In this document: in pieces, positions 1 through 8,905 of the stretch
Layout: each line of letters opens with the position of its first letter
How positions within the stretch are numbered: the stretch's first letter is position 1
From: Arthrobacter ulcerisalmonis
GTDB taxonomy: Bacteria; Actinomycetota; Actinomycetes; Actinomycetales; Micrococcaceae
NCBI RefSeq assembly: GCF_900609065.1
Contig: NZ_UXAU01000019.1
Span: forward strand, 124,001-188,000
Length of the DNA: 64,000 nucleotides
Direction of reading: 5' to 3'
Program-made: the position numbers and the translations under genes
Notes under the pieces: model-generated
Told to the model about the DNA's origin: nothing
Seen by the model: the letters and a program-made list of their open reading frames with translations, nothing else
Database searches by the model: none

Positions 1-321
1 TCGCGGGCTACCCGACTCGCTGAACGATTGGGCGTCAGCGCCCCGGTCCTCAGCCGGCACATTGCAGAGCTCGAAGAGCTGGGATATGTCGGCCGGAGGC
101 CGGATCCCGACGACGGCCGCGCCCAACTGGTCGCCCTGACACCACGTGGCCAAGACTTCCTCCGACGCATGGAGGACCAACGCGCCGGAGTGCTTCAGGA
201 ACTCCTCAGCGAGTGGAGCGAAGCGGATGCCGACGCAACGGCCGCCACCCTGCGCAAGCTCACCGCTTCCTTGAAGCATTCGGCCGGCAAACCGGCCAGC
301 ACAGCACCCACCACTTTTTAG
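1..321 (+). CDS. MarR-family transcriptional regulator (5' end outside window)
   Basis: The reading frame is open from the first base, so the N-terminus lies outside the window. The visible part starts inside the winged helix (RLAERLGVSAPVLSRHI is the recognition helix) and continues through the wing (RRPDPDDGRAQLVALTPRG) into the C-terminal dimerisation helix, as in MarR/SlyA proteins. It ends 10 bp before a DHA2 drug-exporter gene on the same strand. That is the classical MarR-exporter arrangement, so it probably represses that gene in response to a small ligand. The ligand cannot be read from the sequence. Confidence 0.9.
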   Translation, partial: SRATRLAERLGVSAPVLSRHIAELEELGYVGRRPDPDDGRAQLVALTPRGQDFLRRMEDQRAGVLQELLSEWSEADADATAATLRKLTASLKHSAGKPASTAPTTF

Positions 322-331
322 GAGCAGATTC

Positions 332-1963
332 ATGGCAAGCCAAACGGCCGCCCCCAGGCATTCCACCGGAGAGCCGCCCTTGCGGGACAAGAACGTTCCC
401 GCCGCAGCAACCGAGATGTCCCACCGGCAGATCATGGAAGCCCTGACCGGACTCCTTGCCGCGTTCTTCACCGCAATCCTCAGCAGCACCATTGTGGCCA
501 ACGCGCTACCCACCATCATGTCCGACCTGCACGGCACCCAGACGGACTTCGCCTGGGTCATCACTGCCGCGCTGCTGGCCAACGCCGCCACCACGCCCAT
601 CTGGGGCAAACTGGCCGACCTTTACAACAAAAAAGTCCTGGTCCAACTCAGCATCATCATCTTCGTGGCCGGTTCCGTCATGGCCGGGCTATCCCAAACC
701 ATCCCGCTGCTCTTGGGCGCCCGCGTCATCCAAGGTATCGCCATGGGTGGCCTCACCGCGCTGGCCCAGGCCATCATCGGCACCATGATCCCGCCGCGCA
801 ACCGCGGTAAGTACTCCGGCTACATGGGTGCCGTGATGGCAGTCGGCACCGCCGGCGGTCCGCTCCTGGGTGGATTTATCGTGGATAGCCCGTTGGGCTG
901 GCGCTGGACCTTCTTCGTCTGTGTGCCGCTCGCCGTCGTCGCCCTGATCCTGCTGCAGGTCACTCTGAAGATCAGCCATATCCGCCGGCCGGCCAAGATC
1001 GACTGGCTCGGCTCCATTCTCCTGACCTCAGGCGTGAGCCTGCTCCTCATCTGGGTTTCCTTTGCCGGCAAGGCCGACTACTACGACTGGGTTTCATGGC
1101 AGTCAGCACTCATGGTGGGCGGCGGCGTCCTGCTCCTGGCACTGCTGGTCTTCGTTGAATCCAAGGTGGAGCAGCCCATCATCCCGCTGAAGATCATCTC
1201 CGAGCGCACCACCGCGCTGGCCATTGTGGCCTCCGTGGCCGTGGGCGTGGCCATGTTTGGTTCCTCCACCTTCCTGGGCCAGTACTTCCAGGTGGCCCGT
1301 GGCGCCACCCCCACCGAAGCTGGCCTGCTGACCTTGCCCATGATTGCCGGCAACCTCATCGGTTCCGTAGCATCAGGCCTCCTCATCAGCCGGTTCGGTA
1401 AGTGGAAGGGCTTCCTGATTGCTGGAACGGTGCTCCTGACGGGTGGCCTGGGGCTGGCCGGCACCATGGACCACACCACCGAACTCTGGCACGCTGGCGT
1501 GTTCACCGCGATCCTCGGCCTCGGCCTGGGCATGCTGATGCAGAACCTGGTGCTGGCAGTGCAGAACACCGTGCGGGCCTCTGACATTGGGACGGCCAGC
1601 GCCTCTGTGGCGTTCTTCCGTTCCGTAGGCGGCGCCATTGGCGTCTCAGTGCTCGGTGCTGTGCTGGCCAACCGGGTCAGTGAACTCGCCACCCAAGGCC
1701 TGGCCGCAGCAGGCATCCCGGTCACGGGCGGGGGAGCGGGCAGCAGCCTGGACCTCACCCACATGCCGGAGCCGGTCCGCGAGATCATGCGGGCAGCTTA
1801 CGGTGACGCTACGGCCGAGGTCTTCCTGATTTCCGCAGTGGTCACGGTGGTGGCGTTCATCTCTGTGATGTTCATCAAGGAGAAGCCCCTGCGCCGCACC
1901 GTGGATATCCAGGCCGAACCAGCTGTGCCTGGTTCCGCTGAGGCTGCGACGGCAGGTCGCTGA
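332..1963 (+). CDS. MFS drug:H+ antiporter, DHA2 family (EmrB/QacA type)
   Basis: A 543-residue membrane protein of the 14-helix DHA2 type. About 45 polar N-terminal residues precede the first helix. Motif A (GKLADLYNKK, about residues 93-102) and a glycine-rich motif C (AVGTAGGPLLGGF) are present. The start is supported by AGGAG 7 nt before the ATG. It should export a hydrophobic drug or metabolite across the cytoplasmic membrane using the proton gradient. It sits directly behind a MarR gene that probably controls it, and a strong hairpin follows the stop. The substrate is unknown. Confidence 0.92.
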   Translation: MASQTAAPRHSTGEPPLRDKNVPAAATEMSHRQIMEALTGLLAAFFTAILSSTIVANALPTIMSDLHGTQTDFAWVITAALLANAATTPIWGKLADLYNKKVLVQLSIIIFVAGSVMAGLSQTIPLLLGARVIQGIAMGGLTALAQAIIGTMIPPRNRGKYSGYMGAVMAVGTAGGPLLGGFIVDSPLGWRWTFFVCVPLAVVALILLQVTLKISHIRRPAKIDWLGSILLTSGVSLLLIWVSFAGKADYYDWVSWQSALMVGGGVLLLALLVFVESKVEQPIIPLKIISERTTALAIVASVAVGVAMFGSSTFLGQYFQVARGATPTEAGLLTLPMIAGNLIGSVASGLLISRFGKWKGFLIAGTVLLTGGLGLAGTMDHTTELWHAGVFTAILGLGLGMLMQNLVLAVQNTVRASDIGTASASVAFFRSVGGAIGVSVLGAVLANRVSELATQGLAAAGIPVTGGGAGSSLDLTHMPEPVREIMRAAYGDATAEVFLISAVVTVVAFISVMFIKEKPLRRTVDIQAEPAVPGSAEAATAGR

Positions 1964-1990
1964 ACAGGCGGCATACTCCACACGGATGAT

Positions 1991-2021
1991 CTTCCCCGGG
2001 GGCAGTTCCGCCCCGGGGAAG
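1991..2021 (+). terminator. Hairpin terminator after the DHA2 exporter
   Basis: An 11-bp perfect stem (CTTCCCCGGGG / CCCCGGGGAAG) closes a 9-nt loop, 27 bp after the exporter stop. No clear T-tract follows, which is common for actinobacterial terminators. Confidence 0.7.
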
Positions 2022-2113
2022 AGTCTCGTACAGTGAGAAGGCTTGGATTGTCGGACCTACCTGTTACTCCTTAAGCCTCCTGTTCTGCACATACATTCGA
2101 AGGATCTGTGGGC

Positions 2114-3847
2114 ATGCTTCTCACCCTCATACGGCGCTTCTCCAAGCCGTATATGCCATACCTTGTGGCCGTTATCATCTTTCAGTTGGCCTCGACCATG
2201 GCGGCCCTCTATCTCCCCAGCCTGAACGCCCAGATCATCGATGAAGGCGTCTCCCGCGGGGACACCGACTTCATCTGGCGGACCGGCGCCGTCATGCTCG
2301 CCGTTGCCTTCGTGCAGGTAGGTACCGCCATAGCTGGCGTCTACTTCGGCTCCAAGGTGGCCATGGCGTTGGGACGCGACCTGCGCCGGGCGGTGTTCCG
2401 CAAGGTCACCAGCTTCTCGGCCAAGGACGTTGGCGTGTTCGGTGCGCCCACCCTGATCACCCGTGGCACCAACGATGTCCAGCAGGTCCAGATGCTCATG
2501 TTGATGGGCCTGAACTTCATGGTGGCAACGCCCATCATGTGCATCGGCGGCATCATCATGGCCCTGCGCGAGGACATCAACCTGTCCTGGCTGGTGTGGG
2601 TTTCGGTGCCCCTATTGACGGTGGTGGTGGGCTACCTGGTGGTCAGGCTCATGCCCCTGTTCCGCTCCATGCAGGTCAAGATCGACCGGATCAACGCCGT
2701 CCTGCGTGAGCAGATCATCGGCATCCGGGTGGTCCGCGCCTTTGTCCGCGAGCCCTACGAAACCGATCGCTTTGGGACGGCCAACAAGGAACTCACCGAC
2801 GTTTCGCTAAAGATCGGCGCGTTGTTCGTCCTGATGTTCCCGGCGATCAGCATGATCCTGCACCTTTCCACGGCGGCGGTGCTGTGGTTCGGCGGGCAAC
2901 GGGTGGACTCGGGGGACATGCAGGTGGGAGCCCTCACGGCCTTCCTGCAGTACCTGCTGCAGATCCTCGTGGCCGTCATGATGGGCACGTTCATGGCCAT
3001 GATGATCCCGCGGGCCGCCGTCTGCGCGGACCGCATCGGTGAAGTGCTCGACGTCGAGCCCTCCATCCACGATCCAGAAGCCCCGGAGGCGCCATCGGCC
3101 CTGTCCGGTGTGGTGGAGTACCGCAATGTCACCTTCTCCTACCCCGGCGCCGAGTCTCCGGTCCTGAGTAACGTCAGCTTCACGGCCCGCCCCGGCCAGA
3201 CCATCGCCATCATCGGCTCCACCGGTGCCGGCAAGACCTCATTGCTCTCACTCCTGCCCCGTCTCTATGACGCCGTGGACGGCGAAATCCTGCTCGACGG
3301 CGTCCCCGTCAACAAGCTGGACCGGTCCGAAATCACCCGGCGGGTGGCAATGGTTCCGCAGCGGCCCTACCTGTTCTCGGGATCGATCGAGCACAACCTT
3401 CGCTTCGGCAAATCGGACGCAACAGAGGAAGAGCTCTGGGACGCGCTGCGCGTGGCCCAAGGTGAATCATTTGTCCGGGATAAGAAGAACGGGCTGGACT
3501 CACGGATCGCCCAGGGTGGTACCAACGTCTCCGGCGGCCAGCGGCAACGGCTCTGCATTGCCCGAGCTCTCGTCACCAAACCCCGCGTCTACCTCTTTGA
3601 CGATTCGTTCTCTGCCCTGGACGTGGCCACCGACGCGCGTTTGCGGGCGGCGCTGAAGCGCACCACCGCTGACGCAACGGTGATTATCGTGGCGCAACGA
3701 ATCTCCACCATCACCGAAGCCGACCAGATCCTGGTGCTGGACAACGGCCGGATCGTTGATCGTGGAACCCACCAGGAACTCTTGGAAACCTCACCCACGT
3801 ACCAGGAAATCGTTGAATCCCAACTGAGCGTGGAGGAGATGGCATGA
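2114..3847 (+). CDS. ABC exporter half-transporter, degenerate-site subunit
   Basis: Type I ABC exporter subunit of about 577 residues, with six membrane helices (residues 15-300) fused to a nucleotide-binding domain. Walker A is GSTGAGKT near residue 368, the signature SGGQR near 471, and Walker B is YLFDDSFSALD near 493. Aspartate replaces the catalytic glutamate that normally follows the Walker B aspartate. It therefore looks like the non-hydrolysing half of a heterodimer such as TM287/288 or BmrCD. ATG 2114 is preferred over GTG 2108 because AGGA lies 9 nt before it and only 3 nt before the GTG. It overlaps the next gene by 4 bp (ATGA), so the two subunits should be translationally coupled. 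The transported substrate is unknown. Confidence 0.9.
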   Translation: MLLTLIRRFSKPYMPYLVAVIIFQLASTMAALYLPSLNAQIIDEGVSRGDTDFIWRTGAVMLAVAFVQVGTAIAGVYFGSKVAMALGRDLRRAVFRKVTSFSAKDVGVFGAPTLITRGTNDVQQVQMLMLMGLNFMVATPIMCIGGIIMALREDINLSWLVWVSVPLLTVVVGYLVVRLMPLFRSMQVKIDRINAVLREQIIGIRVVRAFVREPYETDRFGTANKELTDVSLKIGALFVLMFPAISMILHLSTAAVLWFGGQRVDSGDMQVGALTAFLQYLLQILVAVMMGTFMAMMIPRAAVCADRIGEVLDVEPSIHDPEAPEAPSALSGVVEYRNVTFSYPGAESPVLSNVSFTARPGQTIAIIGSTGAGKTSLLSLLPRLYDAVDGEILLDGVPVNKLDRSEITRRVAMVPQRPYLFSGSIEHNLRFGKSDATEEELWDALRVAQGESFVRDKKNGLDSRIAQGGTNVSGGQRQRLCIARALVTKPRVYLFDDSFSALDVATDARLRAALKRTTADATVIIVAQRISTITEADQILVLDNGRIVDRGTHQELLETSPTYQEIVESQLSVEEMA

Positions 3848-5907
3848 GTCCCCGTAAGAAAGATTCCGCGGCAGCCGATCAGTCGCTCTCCGAACCGGTC
3901 ATCACCGATCCCACCCAACTCGACGACGACGATTTCATTGAGGAGGATTACGTTCCTTCTGAGTCCGACGGCGACATGTTTGGTGGGGTGCCCGCCAAGA
4001 AGGCACAGCACTTCTGGCCCTCAGCGAAACGGCTGATCGGCCTGCTGAAGCCGGAAACCCTGGGCATCAACATTGTGGTGGCCCTGGTGGTGGTTGCCGT
4101 GGTGCTGAATGTGATTGCGCCCAAGATCCTGGGCCAGGCCATGGACGTCATCTTCGCCGGAGTGGTGGGCAAACAGCTGCCCGCTGGCGCCAGCAAGGAT
4201 CAATTCGTTGAGGGCCTGCGCCAGCAAGGCCAAGACAACTTCGCGGACATGGTCTCGCGGATGGAGTTGGTGCCCGGATCGGGAATCAACTTTGACAAGC
4301 TGACTATGCTGATTGCCATCGTGCTCCTGATGTACTTTGTGTCCAACATTTTCCTGTGGTTGCAGGGCTACGTGCTGAACATCATCGTCATGAAGGTGAT
4401 CCGGAAGCTTCGTGACGATACCGAGAAGAAGCTGAACCGGCTGCCGCTGAACTACTTCGACACCCGTCAGCGCGGCGACGTCCTCTCCCGGGTGACGAAC
4501 GACGTCGACAACGTCCAGCAGGCCCTGCAGCAGGCCTTCGCGCAGCTCATCAACTCCCTGCTCACTGTGGTGGGCATCGTCATCATGATGTTCATCGTCT
4601 CCTGGCAGTTGGCGCTCATCGCCCTGATCGCGCTGCCGCTGTCAGGCGTTGCCGCAGGCATGATCGGCGTGCGCAGCCAGAAGCTGTTTGCAGCGCAGTG
4701 GAAGAACACCGGTCAGCTGAACGGGCAGATCGAGGAATCGTTCTCCGGCCACGACCTGGTCCGCGTTTTCGGCCGCGACGCCGACATGATGGCCCGGTTC
4801 GACGAACGCAACGATGCCCTGTACAAGGCCAGCTTCGGGGCCCAGTTCGTCTCCGGCATCATCTTCCCGGTCATGCAGTTCGTGTCCTACCTCAGCTACG
4901 TCGGCATCGCCGTGGTGGGTGGCCTGCGTGTTGCCTCCGGATCGATGTCGTTGGGCGACGCTACCGCCTTCATCCAGTACTCCCGCGAGTTCACCCAGCC
5001 GCTGGGCCAGATGGCGGGTATGGCCAACATGCTCCAGTCCGGTGTGGCCTCCGCCGAACGCGTCTTCGAGTTCCTGGACGCCGACGAGCAGGACTCCGAA
5101 ACCGCCACCAAGCACCTGCCTGCCAAGACGGACGGGCACGTGGACTTCAAGGACGTCACCTTCAGCTACACCGAGGACAAGAAGCTCATTGAGGACTTGT
5201 CCTTTACGGCGGAACCCGGAAACACCGTAGCGATTGTTGGGCCAACGGGTGCCGGCAAGACCACCCTGGTGAATCTGGTGATGCGGTTCTACGAACTGAA
5301 CTCCGGCACCATCACCCTGGATGGGGTGGACATCACCCAGCTCAGCCGCGCCGAGCTCCGGTCCAAGGTGGGGATGGTCCTCCAGGACGCGTGGCTGTTT
5401 GGCGGATCCATCTATGACAACATCCGGTACGGCAACCTTGAAGCCACGGAAGAGCAGGTCATGGCAGCCGCCAAGGCCACGTTCGTGGACCGGTTTGTCC
5501 GGGCCCTGCCTGACGGCTACGAAACCATCATCGACGAGGAAGGCAACAACGTCAGTGCCGGTGAGAAGCAGTTGATCACCATTGCGCGCGCGTTCGTGGC
5601 CAACCCCTCGTTGTTGATTCTGGACGAAGCGACCAGTTCCGTGGACACCCGCACCGAGTTGCTGGTCCAGAAGGCCATGGCAGCGTTGCGGACGGACCGG
5701 ACCAGCTTCGTGATCGCCCACCGGCTCTCCACAATTCGGGATGCCGACACCATCCTGGTGATGGAAAACGGCCAGATCGTGGAGCAGGGCAACCACAAGG
5801 TGTTGCTCGCCGCCCAGGGCGCGTACTACCGGCTGTACCAGTCGCAGTTCGCGGGCTCGGACGCCGAGGACGTGCCGGTTGATGATTCGACGGCGGTGCA
5901 CAGCTGA
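3844..5907 (+). CDS. ABC exporter half-transporter, catalytic subunit
   Basis: 687 residues. An unusually acidic N-terminal extension of about 60 residues precedes the transmembrane domain. A polar insert (about residues 115-140) lies between the first two helices. The nucleotide-binding domain has Walker A GPTGAGKT near residue 466, a variant signature SAGEKQ near 570, and Walker B LLILDEATSSVD with the catalytic glutamate intact. The variant signature here and the D-for-E change in the partner would both fall in the same ATP site. That is the asymmetry known from heterodimeric multidrug exporters. Coupled to the upstream gene by an ATGA overlap. Probable multidrug or lipid exporter. Confidence 0.9.
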   Translation: MSPRKKDSAAADQSLSEPVITDPTQLDDDDFIEEDYVPSESDGDMFGGVPAKKAQHFWPSAKRLIGLLKPETLGINIVVALVVVAVVLNVIAPKILGQAMDVIFAGVVGKQLPAGASKDQFVEGLRQQGQDNFADMVSRMELVPGSGINFDKLTMLIAIVLLMYFVSNIFLWLQGYVLNIIVMKVIRKLRDDTEKKLNRLPLNYFDTRQRGDVLSRVTNDVDNVQQALQQAFAQLINSLLTVVGIVIMMFIVSWQLALIALIALPLSGVAAGMIGVRSQKLFAAQWKNTGQLNGQIEESFSGHDLVRVFGRDADMMARFDERNDALYKASFGAQFVSGIIFPVMQFVSYLSYVGIAVVGGLRVASGSMSLGDATAFIQYSREFTQPLGQMAGMANMLQSGVASAERVFEFLDADEQDSETATKHLPAKTDGHVDFKDVTFSYTEDKKLIEDLSFTAEPGNTVAIVGPTGAGKTTLVNLVMRFYELNSGTITLDGVDITQLSRAELRSKVGMVLQDAWLFGGSIYDNIRYGNLEATEEQVMAAAKATFVDRFVRALPDGYETIIDEEGNNVSAGEKQLITIARAFVANPSLLILDEATSSVDTRTELLVQKAMAALRTDRTSFVIAHRLSTIRDADTILVMENGQIVEQGNHKVLLAAQGAYYRLYQSQFAGSDAEDVPVDDSTAVHS

Positions 5908-5945
5908 GTACCAACACCGCTGATCCCCAGCGCATCGAGGTTGCC

Positions 5946-6368
5946 GTGCCAATGCGCTGGGGCGACATGGACGCGTACGGCCACATCAACAATGTCCAGA
6001 TCGTCAGGATCCTTGAGGAAGCCCGGATCGCTGCTTTCGGGCCGCCTCGCGGAGCCGGGCAGCCCGGCGTCGAACCCGTCGTATCTCTCTTCAACGATCT
6101 GCCGGAGGGCACCATGGCCTTGGTGGTGGATCACAAGATCCGCTACGTCCGGACGTTGGAATACCGCAACGTTCCGGCCAAGGTCCAGGTGTGGATTGGT
6201 GCGGTCAAGGGCGCCAGTTTCGACATCCACTACCGGATTAAAGATCCCGTCACCGGGGAGGACTGCGTGAAAGCGAGCAGCCACCTGGCGTTCGTGGACA
6301 ACTCCACCGGGCAGGTGCGGCGGTTAACGCCGCTGCAGAAAGAACGGTTGGGGCCCTACGTCCAGTGA
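5946..6368 (+). CDS. Acyl-CoA thioesterase, 4HBT hotdog family
   Basis: The hotdog-fold thioesterase signature RWGDMDAYGHINNVQ begins at residue 4, with the usual catalytic aspartate and the HINN helix start. Later strands (IRYVRTLEYRNVPAKVQVWIG) fit 4HBT proteins, which hydrolyse acyl-CoA thioesters in the cytoplasm. The GTG at 5946 is the conservative start, but it removes the first beta strand. The frame stays open back to 5886 with no ATG, GTG or TTG. A CTG at 5904 overlaps the upstream TGA stop and would restore about 14 residues (STNTADPQRIEVAVP). It is the last gene of the exporter operon and ends 11 bp from the convergent histidine kinase. Confidence 0.88.
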   Translation: MPMRWGDMDAYGHINNVQIVRILEEARIAAFGPPRGAGQPGVEPVVSLFNDLPEGTMALVVDHKIRYVRTLEYRNVPAKVQVWIGAVKGASFDIHYRIKDPVTGEDCVKASSHLAFVDNSTGQVRRLTPLQKERLGPYVQ

Positions 6369-6379
6369 TGCTTTGAGGG

Positions 6380-8044
6380 TTACACCGGCACCCGGAACGT
6401 GAACACGGTGCCCTCACCCAGGACGCTGTCCACCTCGATGGTGCCGCCGTGGGCCTCAACGATCGCCTTACTGATCGGTAGGCCCAGGCCGACCCCCGGG
6501 ATGGCCGAGCGGCGGGCTGTGCTGGCCCGGAAAAACTTAGCGAAGACCTCGCTGGCGTCTTCAGGGGACATCCCCATGCCGGTGTCAGTCACGCGGCAGG
6601 CCAGGTGACCGTTGGAACGGGACAGCGTCACCTGGACCTCGCCGCCGTCGGGCGAATACTTGATGGCGTTGGAGACCAAGTTGTCCAACACCTGGGAGAT
6701 TCTCGCGCCATCGACATGGGCCTCAAGTTGCGTCGGAACATCAGCCGTCAGGCTGATGCCTGCGACGGTTGCCTTAGGGAGGGCTGAGGAGACGCTGGCG
6801 CGGACCAGGTCCGCAACATCCACGGCGTTGGGAGTGACGATCAACTGGCCGTGCCGGCTTGCCAGCAGGTCTGAGACCAAGGTCAGCAGCCGCTCGGAGT
6901 TCCGCTGGATGATCTCCAACATTTCCAGCTGCGAGTCCTTCGGGTCGTCGAACTGAAGCAGTTCCACGTAACCCAGGATGGACGTCAGGGGTGTCCGGAA
7001 TTCGTGCGAAACACTGGAGACAAACTCATCCTTGGCGGTCAGTGCGTTGACCAGTTCGGTCACGTCGCTGAAGGCAACCACCGAGCCGTTGAAATTGCCT
7101 CCTGCATCCTTCATGGCGCGGGCCGTGGTGACCATGGCACGCTGTTCGTTCCCTTCGCCGAGCCAGACTAAGTGGTCGGTGAACGTTTCACCCATGACCG
7201 CGCGGCGGACCGGCCGGTCTTCCACAGGCACCGGGGTCATGCGGTCAGGGCCGAAAACCAGCAGCTGGGACTCGTTGGGATCCGGATTGTTCTTGGGCGC
7301 GGCCAGGAGATGGTTGGCGCGTTGCTTGCGGTTCATCAGGATGTCGTGGCCATCCGCGTCAACGGCGAGAACGCCCAGGTGCACGGTGTCCAGGACGGTG
7401 TTGAGGAGTGCTTCCTGGCGTTGGCTGCTCTTGAGGCTGGCTTCGAGTTGTGCGTCCTTCTCTTCGAGTTCCCGCTGCTGACGCATGGCGCTGCTGGTCA
7501 GGACATTGACGGAGACTCCGATACCCAGGGAGATGACCGGCATGAGGAGTGCGCGGGTGAGGCTTTGGGCCGAGACGGCGTCCCGAACAAATAGCGGCAC
7601 CCAAATGATGGCCAAAGGTGCCAGGAAGGACAATACGACGGCGGTTTTGGGGTAGAAGCTAGACGCGCAGAGCCAGATTACAGGGAAGATAGCCAACAGG
7701 CTGATGCCTGTGAGGCTGTCCTGGCTGCCTTCCCGCCCCATCGAGATCGAGATGAAATCCAACAGCGGGATGATCAAGAAACTCGTGTACGGCAGCCTGT
7801 CCCACGGCATCAAATAGCACAGCGCCATCAGCGCCACTTGAGAGAGCACGAAGACCTGGAAAAGGACGTTCTCGATAGTCCCGGGAAAATAAGCCCACAC
7901 TAGGAAGACCACCAAGAGCGTGGTGATGAACAACGGCAGCTGACTCATGGCCACGCGATCGGTCAGGCGTAACTCGTGAAACGAGCGTCGGAAGAGCCGA
8001 AAATGCCCGAAGTGCCCCAGTGGCCGCGATTTGGGCTCAGTCAT
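6380..8044 (-). CDS. Membrane sensor histidine kinase
   Basis: 554 residues. Six hydrophobic helices fill residues 35-185. A coiled coil (about 190-212) is followed by a PAS-like domain (about 212-335), then a HisKA domain with the phospho-accepting histidine in SHEFRTPL (about H347), and HATPase_c with NLVSNAIKYSP and GVGLGLPISK. It is divergent from an OmpR-type response regulator, its obvious partner. The sensor has no large extracytoplasmic domain, so the signal is probably membrane-borne or read by the PAS domain. The signal itself cannot be inferred. Confidence 0.92.
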   Translation of the reverse strand: MTEPKSRPLGHFGHFRLFRRSFHELRLTDRVAMSQLPLFITTLLVVFLVWAYFPGTIENVLFQVFVLSQVALMALCYLMPWDRLPYTSFLIIPLLDFISISMGREGSQDSLTGISLLAIFPVIWLCASSFYPKTAVVLSFLAPLAIIWVPLFVRDAVSAQSLTRALLMPVISLGIGVSVNVLTSSAMRQQRELEEKDAQLEASLKSSQRQEALLNTVLDTVHLGVLAVDADGHDILMNRKQRANHLLAAPKNNPDPNESQLLVFGPDRMTPVPVEDRPVRRAVMGETFTDHLVWLGEGNEQRAMVTTARAMKDAGGNFNGSVVAFSDVTELVNALTAKDEFVSSVSHEFRTPLTSILGYVELLQFDDPKDSQLEMLEIIQRNSERLLTLVSDLLASRHGQLIVTPNAVDVADLVRASVSSALPKATVAGISLTADVPTQLEAHVDGARISQVLDNLVSNAIKYSPDGGEVQVTLSRSNGHLACRVTDTGMGMSPEDASEVFAKFFRASTARRSAIPGVGLGLPISKAIVEAHGGTIEVDSVLGEGTVFTFRVPV

Positions 8045-8105
8045 GGGAAGCAGACATGCGGGGCGCGAAGTGGGAGACCATACCAGCAGGATATCCGCAG
8101 CCAGC

Positions 8106-8111
8106 TATACT
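8106..8111 (+). promoter_or_regulatory. Candidate -10 box of the response regulator gene
   Basis: TATACT, 26 bp before a strong ribosome-binding site (GGAGGGGA at 8126-8133). No convincing -35 box is visible at 17 bp. The region is shared with the divergent histidine kinase gene. Confidence 0.4.
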
Positions 8112-8137
8112 TCAGACGTGGCTGTGGAGGGGACAAT

Positions 8138-8905
8138 ATGAGTGACGCACGAGTTGGCCTCGTCATCGAGGATGATCACGACATCCGGGAACTGGTCCGC
8201 ACCGTGCTGACCCAAGCCGGTTTCGACGTGACGGTAGCAAGCACCGGAGCCGAGGGTGTGCTCATCGCCAAGACACTGAGCCCCGATGTCATCACCTTGG
8301 ACCTCGGTCTACCGGATATTGACGGTTTCGAAGTGTCCCGCCAGATCCGCGAGTTCTCCAACGCCTACATTGTGATGCTCACGGCCCGGACTGAAGAACT
8401 CGATACCTTGATCGGACTCGAGTCCGGCGCGGATGACTACCTCACCAAACCGTTCCGACCCCGGGAACTGCGCGCCCGCGTTGCCGCCATGATGCGGAGA
8501 CCTCGAACGGCAGCAGAAGCTACGGAGACCGCAGCGCCAGCCGCATCGGCCAACGGCAACGGTAAGCACGAACGCGGCAACTTCAGCCACAATGGACTGG
8601 ACCTCAGCTACTCGTCCAGGACCGTCACCGTGGACGGTGAGGAAATGAACCTCACCCGTACTGAATTTGAACTGTTGCACGCGCTGCTCGAGGCGGGCAG
8701 GACTGTCCGGACCAAATCCGATCTGGTGCGCCGACTACGCGACGAGGATTACGACGTCGGAAGTTACATCAGCGAGTCTGACGAGCGGTCCGTCGAGGTC
8801 CACATGGGCAACCTCCGCAAGAAGCTCGGTGACTCACCGCAGAGCCCGCGGTGGCTGCAGACCGTTCGCGGCGTGGGCTACCGTTTGGCGCCAGGCGGCC
8901 ACTGA
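8138..8905 (+). CDS. OmpR/PhoB-family response regulator
   Basis: 255 residues. The receiver domain carries acidic residues EDD at 11-13, phospho-acceptor D55 (ITLDLGLPD), the switch threonine in MLTAR, and the lysine of LTKPF. A flexible Ala-rich linker (about 125-145) leads to a winged-helix DNA-binding domain (NLTRTEFELLHALLEAG ... VEVHMGNLRKKLG ... VRGVGYRL). ATG 8138 is chosen because GGAGGGGA lies just before it. The frame opens further upstream but without family-like sequence. Partner of the divergent histidine kinase. Its last 28 bp overlap the convergent Hpt-like gene. Confidence 0.93.
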   Translation: MSDARVGLVIEDDHDIRELVRTVLTQAGFDVTVASTGAEGVLIAKTLSPDVITLDLGLPDIDGFEVSRQIREFSNAYIVMLTARTEELDTLIGLESGADDYLTKPFRPRELRARVAAMMRRPRTAAEATETAAPAASANGNGKHERGNFSHNGLDLSYSSRTVTVDGEEMNLTRTEFELLHALLEAGRTVRTKSDLVRRLRDEDYDVGSYISESDERSVEVHMGNLRKKLGDSPQSPRWLQTVRGVGYRLAPGGH

